Shown here: positions 15,132 to 21,495 of the stretch, in pieces
How positions within the stretch are numbered: the stretch's first letter is position 1
How the letters are laid out: the number at the start of each line of letters is the position of its first letter
Virus record (IMG/VR): IMGVR_UViG_3300006919_000494
Coordinates: 1 to 22,751 of that record
DNA from: a virus
Length of the DNA: 22,751 bases
Direction: 5' to 3' (one strand)
The notes under the pieces: generated by a model
Seen by the model: the letters and a program-made list of their open reading frames with translations, nothing else
The model's database searches: none
Told to the model about the DNA's origin: nothing
Made by a program: the position numbers and the translations under genes

Positions 15132-15928
15132 GCGGATCCTCCCAGGCTTTGCTCAATTGCAATTTGGGTTGCATCGCGAGCCACTTGTACCCACCTGCTT
15201 TTCCAGGCGTCACAAGCCGGGTTTTTTTCTGTCGGCAAAAACGGCCTGGCCGGAATGTTGCGTTTTTTGCTTCCGTTTTGGTGGACGCCGGCGTAGGGAA
15301 CGTTTGTCCCAACAATTACTCCGCTGATTGTCGTTTCAAATATCTGATCGGCTGGCGGTACATAGTCGCCACTCCCGGCAGTTACTTGCCCAGGGGACAA
15401 TGAATTTAAAAGCACGCCGGTATCGCGCAAGATTTCAGCCTGGCGGTCGCCGAAAACCATTAACTTTGTTTTTGCTCCCTCGCGCTTTAACGTTGCCCAG
15501 GCGATTTGGGCGGCCCTGGCTTTTGCCTCGCCAATATCCATTGAAGCAGCAAAACGGGCCAGCCGGCTGGCAAAAATTTGTTTCCAACGTTTGTCCTGGG
15601 CTTTTGTTAACAGCCCTCGATGGCGATGACCGCGCCCGAGGCCGGCACCCTTTTTTAGGGCTGCCGCTTCGCCTCGTCCAAATCTTCGCCCGTAAGCCAG
15701 GTACTTGCGTGACAGCTTGGGCCAGGTAATGCCATCTTCGCCTGTTTGTCCCTGGGCTTTACGAACGAAGTCGTCTTTTACGTCGCTTAGAGCTTGCAAG
15801 CCAATTGCCGTATGCACCGCTTTTGCGGCGTCGGCTTTTTCCTGGCTACTTCCGGTGATCGAGCGCACAACTGCCAATACAGCCTCTTTTGCTTGCTCCA
15901 ATGATCCACGAAAGTAAATTTTTGGCAT
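15128..15928 (-). CDS. Phage virion morphogenesis protein (Mu gpG / tail completion-like)
   Basis: A 266-residue protein starting at the ATG of MPKIYFRGSL. The middle is basic (RRFGRGEAAALKKGAGLGRGHRH). The C-terminal part carries the family pattern: ILRDTGVLLNSLSPG, then TTISGVIVGTNVPYAGVHQNG, then RNIPARPFLPTEK. Proteins of this kind complete the tail or connect it to the head. It is longer than typical members (about 150 residues) because of the N-terminal helical extension. A TTG 33 bases upstream could extend the frame but overlaps the previous gene and has no ribosome site, so I rejected it. It ends in an ATGA overlap with the next gene. Confidence 0.8.
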   Translation of the reverse strand: MPKIYFRGSLEQAKEAVLAVVRSITGSSQEKADAAKAVHTAIGLQALSDVKDDFVRKAQGQTGEDGITWPKLSRKYLAYGRRFGRGEAAALKKGAGLGRGHRHRGLLTKAQDKRWKQIFASRLARFAASMDIGEAKARAAQIAWATLKREGAKTKLMVFGDRQAEILRDTGVLLNSLSPGQVTAGSGDYVPPADQIFETTISGVIVGTNVPYAGVHQNGSKKRNIPARPFLPTEKNPACDAWKSRWVQVARDATQIAIEQSLGGSA

Positions 15929-16284
15929 TACAGATTTATTCCTACAATGTCGACATTGCAATTTGCCAGGTTCGCAAGCAAATACAAGGTTTGCGTTCCG
16001 TCAAGCTCTAGCAACGTCGGTGCGGCACCAGCTCTAAGTTTTAGGTTGTAAACGCCAGTGGCAAAGCCAAGCTGAACGTAATTCGTGGCGTCCAGGTTTT
16101 GAATCCAAACGTAGCCGTACCCGGTTAAAGTCACCGAGCTTTCGCTAGTTGTTACGACCTGTGTACCTGGGCCACCGCCGCCCTGGGTTGTTTGGTCGGA
16201 TCTTAAATTGCTTACCTGGCGAGTCAAATTAAAACTGCCGTTTGCTACACGCATTGTCGCCGAAAAAGTTATTTCGTTTGCCAT
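15928..16284 (-). CDS. Small beta-rich virion protein, neck region
   Basis: A 118-residue protein, beta-rich and low in charge, with a Gly-rich turn (QGGGGPG) and a C-terminal half YVWIQNLDATNYVQLGFATG...LRAGAAPTLLELDG. Small structural proteins like this lie between connector and tail genes in many phages, but I do not recognise a named family. The stop overlaps the ATG of the gpG-like gene by one base (TAATG), which indicates translational coupling. A role in the head-tail junction or as a virion decoration is inferred from position. Confidence 0.6.
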   Translation of the reverse strand: MANEITFSATMRVANGSFNLTRQVSNLRSDQTTQGGGGPGTQVVTTSESSVTLTGYGYVWIQNLDATNYVQLGFATGVYNLKLRAGAAPTLLELDGTQTLYLLANLANCNVDIVGINL

Positions 16285-16289
16285 TGTTT

Positions 16290-16796
16290 CTACCTGTCGC
16301 TAGGGACTTCGGGGGCAAAGTCCTGATCTAATTTTGATGAAATGTCGGAGGAAATTGACCGAATAACGCGAACCTTTTCACGCCGATAACGCCGGTCAAT
16401 TGTCATGTTACTAAACGTTGGAACCGAAACGCCGCGACGGGCAATGTCGGGAATGTAAAATTGATTGTCGAGCACTTTTGCCAGGGTTCCGCCGTCCATC
16501 GTAAGCTTGTCGTAAGCTTCATGCAGGCTGTCCGGGACTGGGTTGCCCCTGGTTCGGCAAAGGTAATAACAAGCCAGGACAGTCGCCCAACGAGTTACAA
16601 GCCTGGATTTTGCAAGCTCCGTTGGCTCGTAAAGTTTAAGCAATTGACCAATTAGCTCATCGGTTGCTTGCTCTCGGCAATCGTCAATTACGTTGTCGTT
16701 TTCTTCACCAGTTTGCTCGTGGTCACTAAAAGCAATCACGCCGGCAAGCGACATATAACGAACCATGTCGTCTTTTTCGCAAAATGGAATTGTCAT
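16290..16796 (-). CDS. Head-tail connector protein (Mu gp36-like)
   Basis: A 168-residue, mostly helical protein matching the Mu gp36-like (DUF1320) style: an N-terminal region with FCEKDDMVRYMS, then NVIDDCREQATDELIGQLLK, a helix RLVTRWATVLACYYLCRTRG followed by PVPDSLHEAYD, and GGTLAKVLDNQFYIPDIA. Proteins of this family plug the portal vertex and join head to tail. It starts 6 bases after a GGAG that directly follows the capsid terminator. The next gene starts 5 bases after its stop, with AGGTAG over the stop serving as ribosome site. Confidence 0.8.
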   Translation of the reverse strand: MTIPFCEKDDMVRYMSLAGVIAFSDHEQTGEENDNVIDDCREQATDELIGQLLKLYEPTELAKSRLVTRWATVLACYYLCRTRGNPVPDSLHEAYDKLTMDGGTLAKVLDNQFYIPDIARRGVSVPTFSNMTIDRRYRREKVRVIRSISSDISSKLDQDFAPEVPSDR

Positions 16797-16806
16797 TTAC
16801 GGCTCC

Positions 16807-16846
16807 AAAAAAAATGGCAGGGCACAGTTACCCGTCCCTGCCATTT
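16807..16846 (-). terminator. Intrinsic terminator after the capsid gene
   Basis: An 11-bp perfect stem (AAATGGCAGGG at 16812-16822 with CCCTGCCATTT at 16836-16846) and a 13-base loop. On the minus strand the stem runs into eight T. The T-run is followed at once by the GGAG ribosome site of the next gene, so the terminator probably reduces, rather than stops, transcription into the connector and tail genes. Confidence 0.85.
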
Positions 16847-16880
16847 GGCTTTTTATTTGACTGGCAAGGCCAGCACGAAA

Positions 16881-18032
16881 TTAAAATACAACTGTGCCGT
16901 AAGCCTGGCTGTTTGGAACCTGGTTACAAACAATCGCGTTGTCAACAACAAACAAATCGGTTGATGTTGGGTTTGCTCGCTTGACTGACCAAGCACCCAG
17001 GCCAACTTTAACGGTTTCAGGGCCGGCGTCGTACTCTGCAATTGGCTCGCTGCCTTCGTAACAAGCTACAGTTCCGTCGTCGGGCTCGTGGCCAATGAAC
17101 ATTACCTTGTCGTCCTCGACAACCTTTTTAAAGCTTTCGGAACCAGGAGCGCCAATTTCAAGCCCTTCGTCGGTAATGTACCAAATGACATCGGGGTAAA
17201 CTGACAACCGAGCTCGGTAAACGTTTTTCATCGTCTTGGCAATTTCCGGCTCCAAAGCGTCACGCTCCAAAACTAGGAATGGTGCGTTTGCGGAACCGTG
17301 GATGCTCGCAACCTTGTCGTTTTGGATAACCTTTTGCCAGGTTGAGCTCGTGCAAATACAAGCAGCCAGGTGGCCACCGTTTAGCTGTTGGAACGCTGCG
17401 TTGATCGCTCCAATGTGACCAGGGATGTCGGTCGTTGATGTTGCCCAGGAGGCATCAATGATGTCGCCACCGCCAAGCATGTCAAGCTGGCTTTTGTTAC
17501 CGGCTGGCATCCGAGCGTGCTGTTGAACAACTGGCAAAGCGCCAGCGGTTGCTTCAAAGTCAAAAAACACGTCGTCGCCGTCGAAACCAATGTATAGCGA
17601 ATCGCGAAGCGTTCCAACCAACATTGCTTTCCGCCAGTTAGCTGCCAACTCGCCAAGCGAATCGGTTTGCCGGCGGATCATATCGGCACCTGCCTGGTCG
17701 CGAACTGATGGGTTATCAATCCGGCCCAGGTTGTGAATGACTTCGGCGTTCAATGAAACCGAATCAAACAATCGCGGATAGGTAAAATCCACCCGGCCCA
17801 TTGGGTTAGCTGCTCGCCGACCTGCTGCCGCTCCAGGAGCTCGACCAGATGCAACCTTACGCAAATGGTTGTAGATGTGATAAGCACCCTGGCGACCGTG
17901 GCCATAGTTCAACACGTTTTTTCCGCCGTTCTGCACGCCGAAAACAGTGCTCATCCAATCGCTTGTTCCCGCTACTTGCGAAATTACTTTCGTCAAGAAT
18001 TGCGGGGTTAATAGACTTTGTAAAGCTGCCAT
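16881..18032 (-). CDS. Major capsid protein (HK97-type fold expected)
   Basis: A 383-residue protein in the standard protease-decoration-capsid order. It begins MAALQSLLTPQFLTKVIS and contains VDFTYPRLFDSVSLNAEVIHNLGRI, a mid-region VGTLRDSLYIGFDGDDVFF, and a C-terminal part with PDVIWYITDEGLEIG and DDKVMFIGHEPDD, typical of the capsid proteins of this cluster (lambda gpE or Mu gpT type). It builds the icosahedral shell. A GAGGA lies 9 bases before the ATG. A strong intrinsic terminator follows directly, consistent with especially high expression of this gene. The name comes from context and sequence style, not from a catalytic motif. Confidence 0.8.
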   Translation of the reverse strand: MAALQSLLTPQFLTKVISQVAGTSDWMSTVFGVQNGGKNVLNYGHGRQGAYHIYNHLRKVASGRAPGAAAGRRAANPMGRVDFTYPRLFDSVSLNAEVIHNLGRIDNPSVRDQAGADMIRRQTDSLGELAANWRKAMLVGTLRDSLYIGFDGDDVFFDFEATAGALPVVQQHARMPAGNKSQLDMLGGGDIIDASWATSTTDIPGHIGAINAAFQQLNGGHLAACICTSSTWQKVIQNDKVASIHGSANAPFLVLERDALEPEIAKTMKNVYRARLSVYPDVIWYITDEGLEIGAPGSESFKKVVEDDKVMFIGHEPDDGTVACYEGSEPIAEYDAGPETVKVGLGAWSVKRANPTSTDLFVVDNAIVCNQVPNSQAYGTVVF

Positions 18033-18083
18033 TTTATTTAATCCTCAGATTGATTTGATTTTTTAGTTAGGGGCGGAAACGGT

Positions 18084-18539
18084 TTAATATTCGTCGTCGA
18101 GCATAAATCGTTTGGCGTTTAGCTCAGTTCGGCATGCTGCCTCGTCGGAGTGACCCACAAAAGCGGCTCCCTTAATTCGAATGTTGTTAACTTTAACCGG
18201 AGCAAAAACAACAATTGGAGCAACTTTGTCCTCGCTTGCTCCGCTCAGTGGGTTGGTCATTACCAGCTCAACTGGGAGGATGCCGTAAACAGTTTCAGAT
18301 CCGTCTGACGCTGCGTTATCCCACTGTTTTAACTTGCCAGTCGCGGTGACTTTTCCCAGGATAAGCCCCTGGCGTAAAACGTGGGTTGGGCTGTTGCCAG
18401 CTTCCCTGGTAGCTCCGTCAATCACGCAGCTTTTCATTAAAACGGGGATCCGGGTAACGTCGCCGCCCCAGAGAAATTGATTTTCTTCTGAGAAAACGGC
18501 ACTAAGCTGGCCTGGTACGCCAAACTGGGTTTGTAACAT
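18084..18539 (-). CDS. Head decoration protein (lambda gpD-like)
   Basis: A 151-residue protein between the protease and the capsid gene, the usual place for a head-stabilising decoration protein. Visible family-like features are VLRQGLILGKVTATGKLKQWD, then ASDGSETVYGILPVEL, and near the C-terminus GHSDEAACRTELNAKRFMLDDEY. It probably forms trimers on the outside of the capsid and stabilises the expanded head. A strong AAGGA lies 8 bases before the ATG. It lies 53 bases downstream of the protease stop. The assignment rests on fold-family pattern and position; confidence is moderate to good. Confidence 0.75.
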   Translation of the reverse strand: MLQTQFGVPGQLSAVFSEENQFLWGGDVTRIPVLMKSCVIDGATREAGNSPTHVLRQGLILGKVTATGKLKQWDNAASDGSETVYGILPVELVMTNPLSGASEDKVAPIVVFAPVKVNNIRIKGAAFVGHSDEAACRTELNAKRFMLDDEY

Positions 18540-18592
18540 CGTATTTCCTTGTGGTTTTTAAAGTTTCGTTTGCAAAAACAGGGGCGTAACAA

Positions 18593-19363
18593 TTAGCGTT
18601 TCAAAAACGCTTTGACTTCGGCATCGAGCTGAGCGTCGGAAAACTGACCTGGCTGTTGTCGCGTTGGTTTCTCATTGGGTTGCACCGCAACAACAGTGCT
18701 CATTCTTTTAAGCTTTTCGCGGCTTGACCAAACAGCACCCTTTGGCAATTGAGCTCGTGATTTAATCCATTCGCTGACCAAATTCTTTTTTGGTTTTCCC
18801 TGGGCGTTTAAACTGAGCTTGACAACCGAAGCTTGTTTTTTCTTAGCTCGGTATTCTGCCGGAGTGCATCGCCCGCTTTTTAGTAGGGCTTTAAGGTTTC
18901 GGTTTAGCTTTGAGCTGTAGCTTTTGTTTGCGAACGCGCTCATAGTTGCAATTTGCGGATCTGCCACAATTGTTTCTCCCTGGTCAAAGTCTCCGCCCGC
19001 ACTCGATTCGGTATCATTGCCTTTTTTTGCAATCAAGGCGGTGCGGAGTCTGTCCATAAAATTTTCCATTGTTGTATCTTCTGGCAGAATTAAATCGTGA
19101 TCTGCCAGGGCAAGCATTAAATCGCCTACCTGGGAACCATCGTCGGCAACTTCAAGTTCAAGTTCTTCGCCGGTATCCATGCCCAGGTCGTCAAGTTCCT
19201 GGTCAAAATCGTCCTCGTCGTCGTCCAGGTCAATGTCAATGTCAACGTCGTCGCCCAGGTCGTCGTCGAGCTCGGCGTCAATGTCAATGTCATCATCGAG
19301 CATTTCGTCGTCTTGAATTTCGTCCTCAAGCATTTCGTCGTCTTTGTAGTCGTCGTCGGCCAT
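18593..19363 (-). CDS. Probable nested scaffold protein (internal in-frame start)
   Basis: Codon 182 of the protease gene is an ATG (MADDDYKDDEML) preceded by AGGA with a 6-base spacer, a well-placed ribosome site inside the coding sequence. Translation from it would give a 256-residue protein holding only the acidic region and basic tail, without protease residues. Phage Mu makes its scaffold gpZ in this way from an in-frame start inside the protease gene I, and lambda makes Nu3 inside gene C. The internal site is directly visible; its use is inferred by analogy. Confidence 0.6.
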   Translation of the reverse strand: MADDDYKDDEMLEDEIQDDEMLDDDIDIDAELDDDLGDDVDIDIDLDDDEDDFDQELDDLGMDTGEELELEVADDGSQVGDLMLALADHDLILPEDTTMENFMDRLRTALIAKKGNDTESSAGGDFDQGETIVADPQIATMSAFANKSYSSKLNRNLKALLKSGRCTPAEYRAKKKQASVVKLSLNAQGKPKKNLVSEWIKSRAQLPKGAVWSSREKLKRMSTVVAVQPNEKPTRQQPGQFSDAQLDAEVKAFLKR

Positions 19364-19906
19364 TATGTTTCCTAAGCGAAAAGGTTTTGTTTTTAATCCC
19401 ATTCGGAGGCAGCATGTAATTGCCTCCGGTTCCACCTGCCGAGCCAAGCTTTGGCTGTGGTCGACCGGATGATTAACTAAATCCAAATGAGTTATCAGGT
19501 CGCGATATTGATTGCCGGCGCCGTCTTTCCATTTGGGAAAGATCACCGGGCTTACATAGACAGCATTGGAAGCAACTTTTTTTGTTGCCTGGTTGTCTAA
19601 CGTCTGAAAGGTAATTTCTGCGCTTTTGCCGTCCCGGCTGACTTTAAAATCCGTCAGCTTGCCGACTGAGTTTTTCGCAGATCGAGTTTCGTTGCGGTGA
19701 AACTCAGATTGAGAAAGCGGTCGCAGACTGTCAACGTCGGATCCGTGATCCCAGTGCATAGGGACAACCTGGCGTGCTTTGTTGAGTCGCTGAAAGTTTT
19801 TTGCCCAGTGCTTTAATCGCCCTGGCGTAACGCGCACAGCTCCGTCGGGGCTATGATATTCCCCGATTCGCAACATTGTTTTCTGGAAAGTTCCAACGTT
19901 ATCCAT
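18593..19906 (-). CDS. Head maturation protease with C-terminal acidic scaffold (Mu gpI type)
   Basis: A 437-residue protein. Residues 12-155 follow the Mu gpI-like prohead protease pattern: IGEYHSPDGAVRVTP, then VPMHWDHGSD (a His-rich site near residue 51), GKLTDFKVSRDGKSAEITF, VYVSPVIFPKW (candidate nucleophile Ser119) and LVNHPVDHS. Residues 183-254 are almost purely Asp/Glu with Leu/Ile/Met (DDDIDIDAELDDDLGDD), as in scaffolds that line the inside of a procapsid. The remainder is a basic, Lys/Arg-rich tail. The protease cleaves scaffold and capsid proteins during head assembly. The start is uncertain: an AAGGG sits only 1-2 bases before ATG 19906, and ATG 19876 (MLRIGEYH) is an alternative. 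The decoration and capsid genes follow, the expected head order. Confidence 0.85.
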   Translation of the reverse strand: MDNVGTFQKTMLRIGEYHSPDGAVRVTPGRLKHWAKNFQRLNKARQVVPMHWDHGSDVDSLRPLSQSEFHRNETRSAKNSVGKLTDFKVSRDGKSAEITFQTLDNQATKKVASNAVYVSPVIFPKWKDGAGNQYRDLITHLDLVNHPVDHSQSLARQVEPEAITCCLRMGLKTKPFRLGNIMADDDYKDDEMLEDEIQDDEMLDDDIDIDAELDDDLGDDVDIDIDLDDDEDDFDQELDDLGMDTGEELELEVADDGSQVGDLMLALADHDLILPEDTTMENFMDRLRTALIAKKGNDTESSAGGDFDQGETIVADPQIATMSAFANKSYSSKLNRNLKALLKSGRCTPAEYRAKKKQASVVKLSLNAQGKPKKNLVSEWIKSRAQLPKGAVWSSREKLKRMSTVVAVQPNEKPTRQQPGQFSDAQLDAEVKAFLKR

Positions 19907-19931
19907 TCCCTTAAAATAGGGCTGGCGTTTT

Positions 19932-19955
19932 ACCTGGCTAGGTTGTTTGCCAGGT
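19932..19955 (-). promoter_or_regulatory. Hairpin in the gap between the HTH and protease genes
   Basis: ACCTGGC at 19932-19938 pairs with GCCAGGT at 19949-19955, a 7-bp stem with a 10-base loop. The second arm can instead pair with a CCTGG at 19957-19961. Three CCWGG sites fall in 29 bases. There is no T-run after the stem on the minus strand, so it is not an ordinary terminator. It could be an RNA regulatory or processing element upstream of the protease, or simply a product of CCWGG crowding. The gap holds no reading frame that I accept. Confidence 0.35.
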
Positions 19956-19957
19956 GC

Positions 19958-19984
19958 CTGGACAACTTTGACAAGTTTGACAAA
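19958..19984. repeat. Three 9-bp tandem repeats (consensus tttgacaa) with an inverted copy nearby
   Basis: On the plus strand three 9-base units lie head to tail: ctggacaac, tttgacaag and tttgacaaa. An inverted copy, TTGTCAAA, lies at 20010-20017 inside the 3' end of the HTH gene, giving an inverted pair about 25 bases apart. Their position directly after the HTH gene and before the protease suggests operator or terminase-recognition sites. That is inference; the repeats themselves are directly visible. Confidence 0.45.
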
Positions 19985-20275
19985 TTAAAACCGGCTTTTT
20001 TGTCCGCGCTTGTCAAATTTACGCTGAGCAGCTTCGATAGATTCAATTAAATCGGCTTCGTAGATGTGCGGGATTCCGTTCACGCCAAAAACAAACGGGA
20101 TCCAACCGCCGTTTACATAATTCGCTACGGTTTGCCTGGACATATTTAAACGCTCGGCTACCTGGCTAAACGTCAGCATTTTTTCAAACTCGCCCGATTC
20201 TTTTTTTGGAGCTCGTGTTGTTTGTTTTGCCGAGGCTTTCACTCCGTCGCCTTTTTTGACGTATTTTTTTGCCAC
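19985..20275 (-). CDS. Small winged helix-turn-helix DNA-binding protein (excisionase- or small-terminase-like)
   Basis: A 96-residue protein with a GTG start 9 bases after the previous stop. Residues 1-30 are basic (KKYVKKGDGVKA, TTRAPKKE). Then comes an HTH, MLTFSQVAERLNMSRQTVANYV, a wing (GGWIPFVFGVNGIPHIYEADLIE) and a basic tail (KFDKRGQKSRF). This is the MerR/excisionase type of winged helix. Lambda Nu1, a small terminase subunit, also uses this fold and the same HTH-wing-YxxxxLIE order. Placed just upstream of the head protease, it could be a small terminase or a late-gene regulator. The sequence does not decide between them. Repeats of TTTGACAA lie at the 3' end of the gene and just beyond it, possible binding sites. 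Confidence 0.75.
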   Translation of the reverse strand: MAKKYVKKGDGVKASAKQTTRAPKKESGEFEKMLTFSQVAERLNMSRQTVANYVNGGWIPFVFGVNGIPHIYEADLIESIEAAQRKFDKRGQKSRF

Positions 20276-20284
20276 CTGATTATC

Positions 20285-21490
20285 CTATTGATAAGGTCGA
20301 GAAAGAATATCAAACGGGCCGGTAAGTATTACCTGGCCGGTCGCTGAGCTGTCGCGGACAACCCAGGTCAGCCCGCTGCCGATTCGATCTAACTTTGGAA
20401 TCACAACTGTAAACCCCGTTACTGTCCCGGTCGGCGTTGCTGTTGTGACCATATTTTTTGACCTATCCCAGACGCCAAACCAAAGCCCAGTCGTTGACAA
20501 ATCAACCGGGTTGCCAGCCAAGTCAAACACGGCAACTGCCACTGTAATTTCCTCCTGGTTGTAAACCTGGATTGTCTCGCCCTGGTTGCGTTTTGGAACT
20601 GTTCCGGTTGCCGGCAGAATAACGGAGACTTCGCTGGCCGCCGAAGCTACAGCCTCGCCAGTCGAACCAGGTAAAGCGTGGTCGCTCGTCTGAGCATCCC
20701 AAATAGTATTTTCAATCTGCGTCTTTGAATGATTGTGACCAGCCAGCAAAATAAATTCATCAGAGTCGGCAGGCGCGGAAGTTAATGGCTCGTCAAAGGT
20801 CACGCGCAAGTCGCCTCCGTCGTAATCGTGAATGATTCGCGATTGACCAATCAAGTTACCGCTGATAAATACTAGCGTGTCGTCGTTGTAGAAATCATCA
20901 ACCGCTTTTGGCAGAGTCGTGACAAAACTGGTCGTCGTCGCAGAACTGTCATCGACCTGCGATTCCTCAACAATCAATCCCTCTTTCACCTGTCTTAGAA
21001 ACTTGCCGAAGGAACCGCCTACATTATGATGGGAGGCCATTTCATCCCACACGGCATCAGCCACGGCACTTGGCGATGTTCCACCCGTCAAGCTGTTGGC
21101 GTCAACCTGGTTAGCTACCGTAAACGTTAGTTGATCCGTCTTGGCTTTTATTGCAGTTTGGTCTGCAAGAGTAGCAACGCTGCGAATCATTGAAGTCCAT
21201 CGGTTGTAATATGTCGTGCCATTGATTATCGCAATTTCTTCGTAGTGAATCGGCGTGTTTGGAACCAAGAACGTATCAAGCGACGTGTTGTGCCGAAACT
21301 GATAAAGTCCAGTTGTGCCTGCAACTTTGGTAACGCCAACTCCAGTTGTCGTTGTTCCGGTACCGTTTGCTCTGCGATAAACAAGTGTTGGGTCGCTGTC
21401 TGCATCGAGCGGTGTTCCATCGACATCAACGATTGAGACATACCAATAAACGGTTTCATCTTCGATAAAAAATTCTGTTGGTCTGCTCAT
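20285..21490 (-). CDS. Probable tail fibre/appendage protein with two WDxxxSxH repeats
   Basis: A 401-residue protein starting 5 bases after the beta-helix stop, with only a weak ribosome site, so it is probably coupled. Residues 1-105 look like a beta-rich Ig-like domain (ETVYWYVSIVDVDG, then TGLYQFRH). A motif of the form ADAVWDEMASHH...GSFG occurs at about 142-161 and a degenerate second copy (NTIWDAQTSDH...GSTG) at about 261-278. Residues 290-401 form another beta domain (VAVAVFDLAGNPVDL, TGLWFGVWDR) resembling N-terminal domains of baseplate upper proteins. The role as a virion appendage is inferred from composition and position. CCWGG sites are dense in the last third of the gene (6 in 20281-20671) and nearly absent before it. 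Confidence 0.55.
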   Translation of the reverse strand: MSRPTEFFIEDETVYWYVSIVDVDGTPLDADSDPTLVYRRANGTGTTTTGVGVTKVAGTTGLYQFRHNTSLDTFLVPNTPIHYEEIAIINGTTYYNRWTSMIRSVATLADQTAIKAKTDQLTFTVANQVDANSLTGGTSPSAVADAVWDEMASHHNVGGSFGKFLRQVKEGLIVEESQVDDSSATTTSFVTTLPKAVDDFYNDDTLVFISGNLIGQSRIIHDYDGGDLRVTFDEPLTSAPADSDEFILLAGHNHSKTQIENTIWDAQTSDHALPGSTGEAVASAASEVSVILPATGTVPKRNQGETIQVYNQEEITVAVAVFDLAGNPVDLSTTGLWFGVWDRSKNMVTTATPTGTVTGFTVVIPKLDRIGSGLTWVVRDSSATGQVILTGPFDILSRPYQ

Positions 21491-21495
21491 ATCAT

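Noticed and set aside
15929-15961. TTG-started extension of the gpG-like protein containing CRHC
   Set aside because: It overlaps the coding end of the preceding gene. The TAATG junction at 15928 is the natural start, and the cysteines are out-of-gene translation.
19340-19363. Start of the nested scaffold resembles the FLAG tag (DYKDDE)
   Set aside because: It is part of a long natural Asp/Glu-rich stretch in a phage gene with intact context. No vector sequence is present, so the likeness is chance.
19139-19363. Long gtcgtc-type low-complexity stretch as a DNA repeat element
   Set aside because: It follows directly from Asp/Glu codons of the acidic scaffold and is irregular, with no fixed unit.
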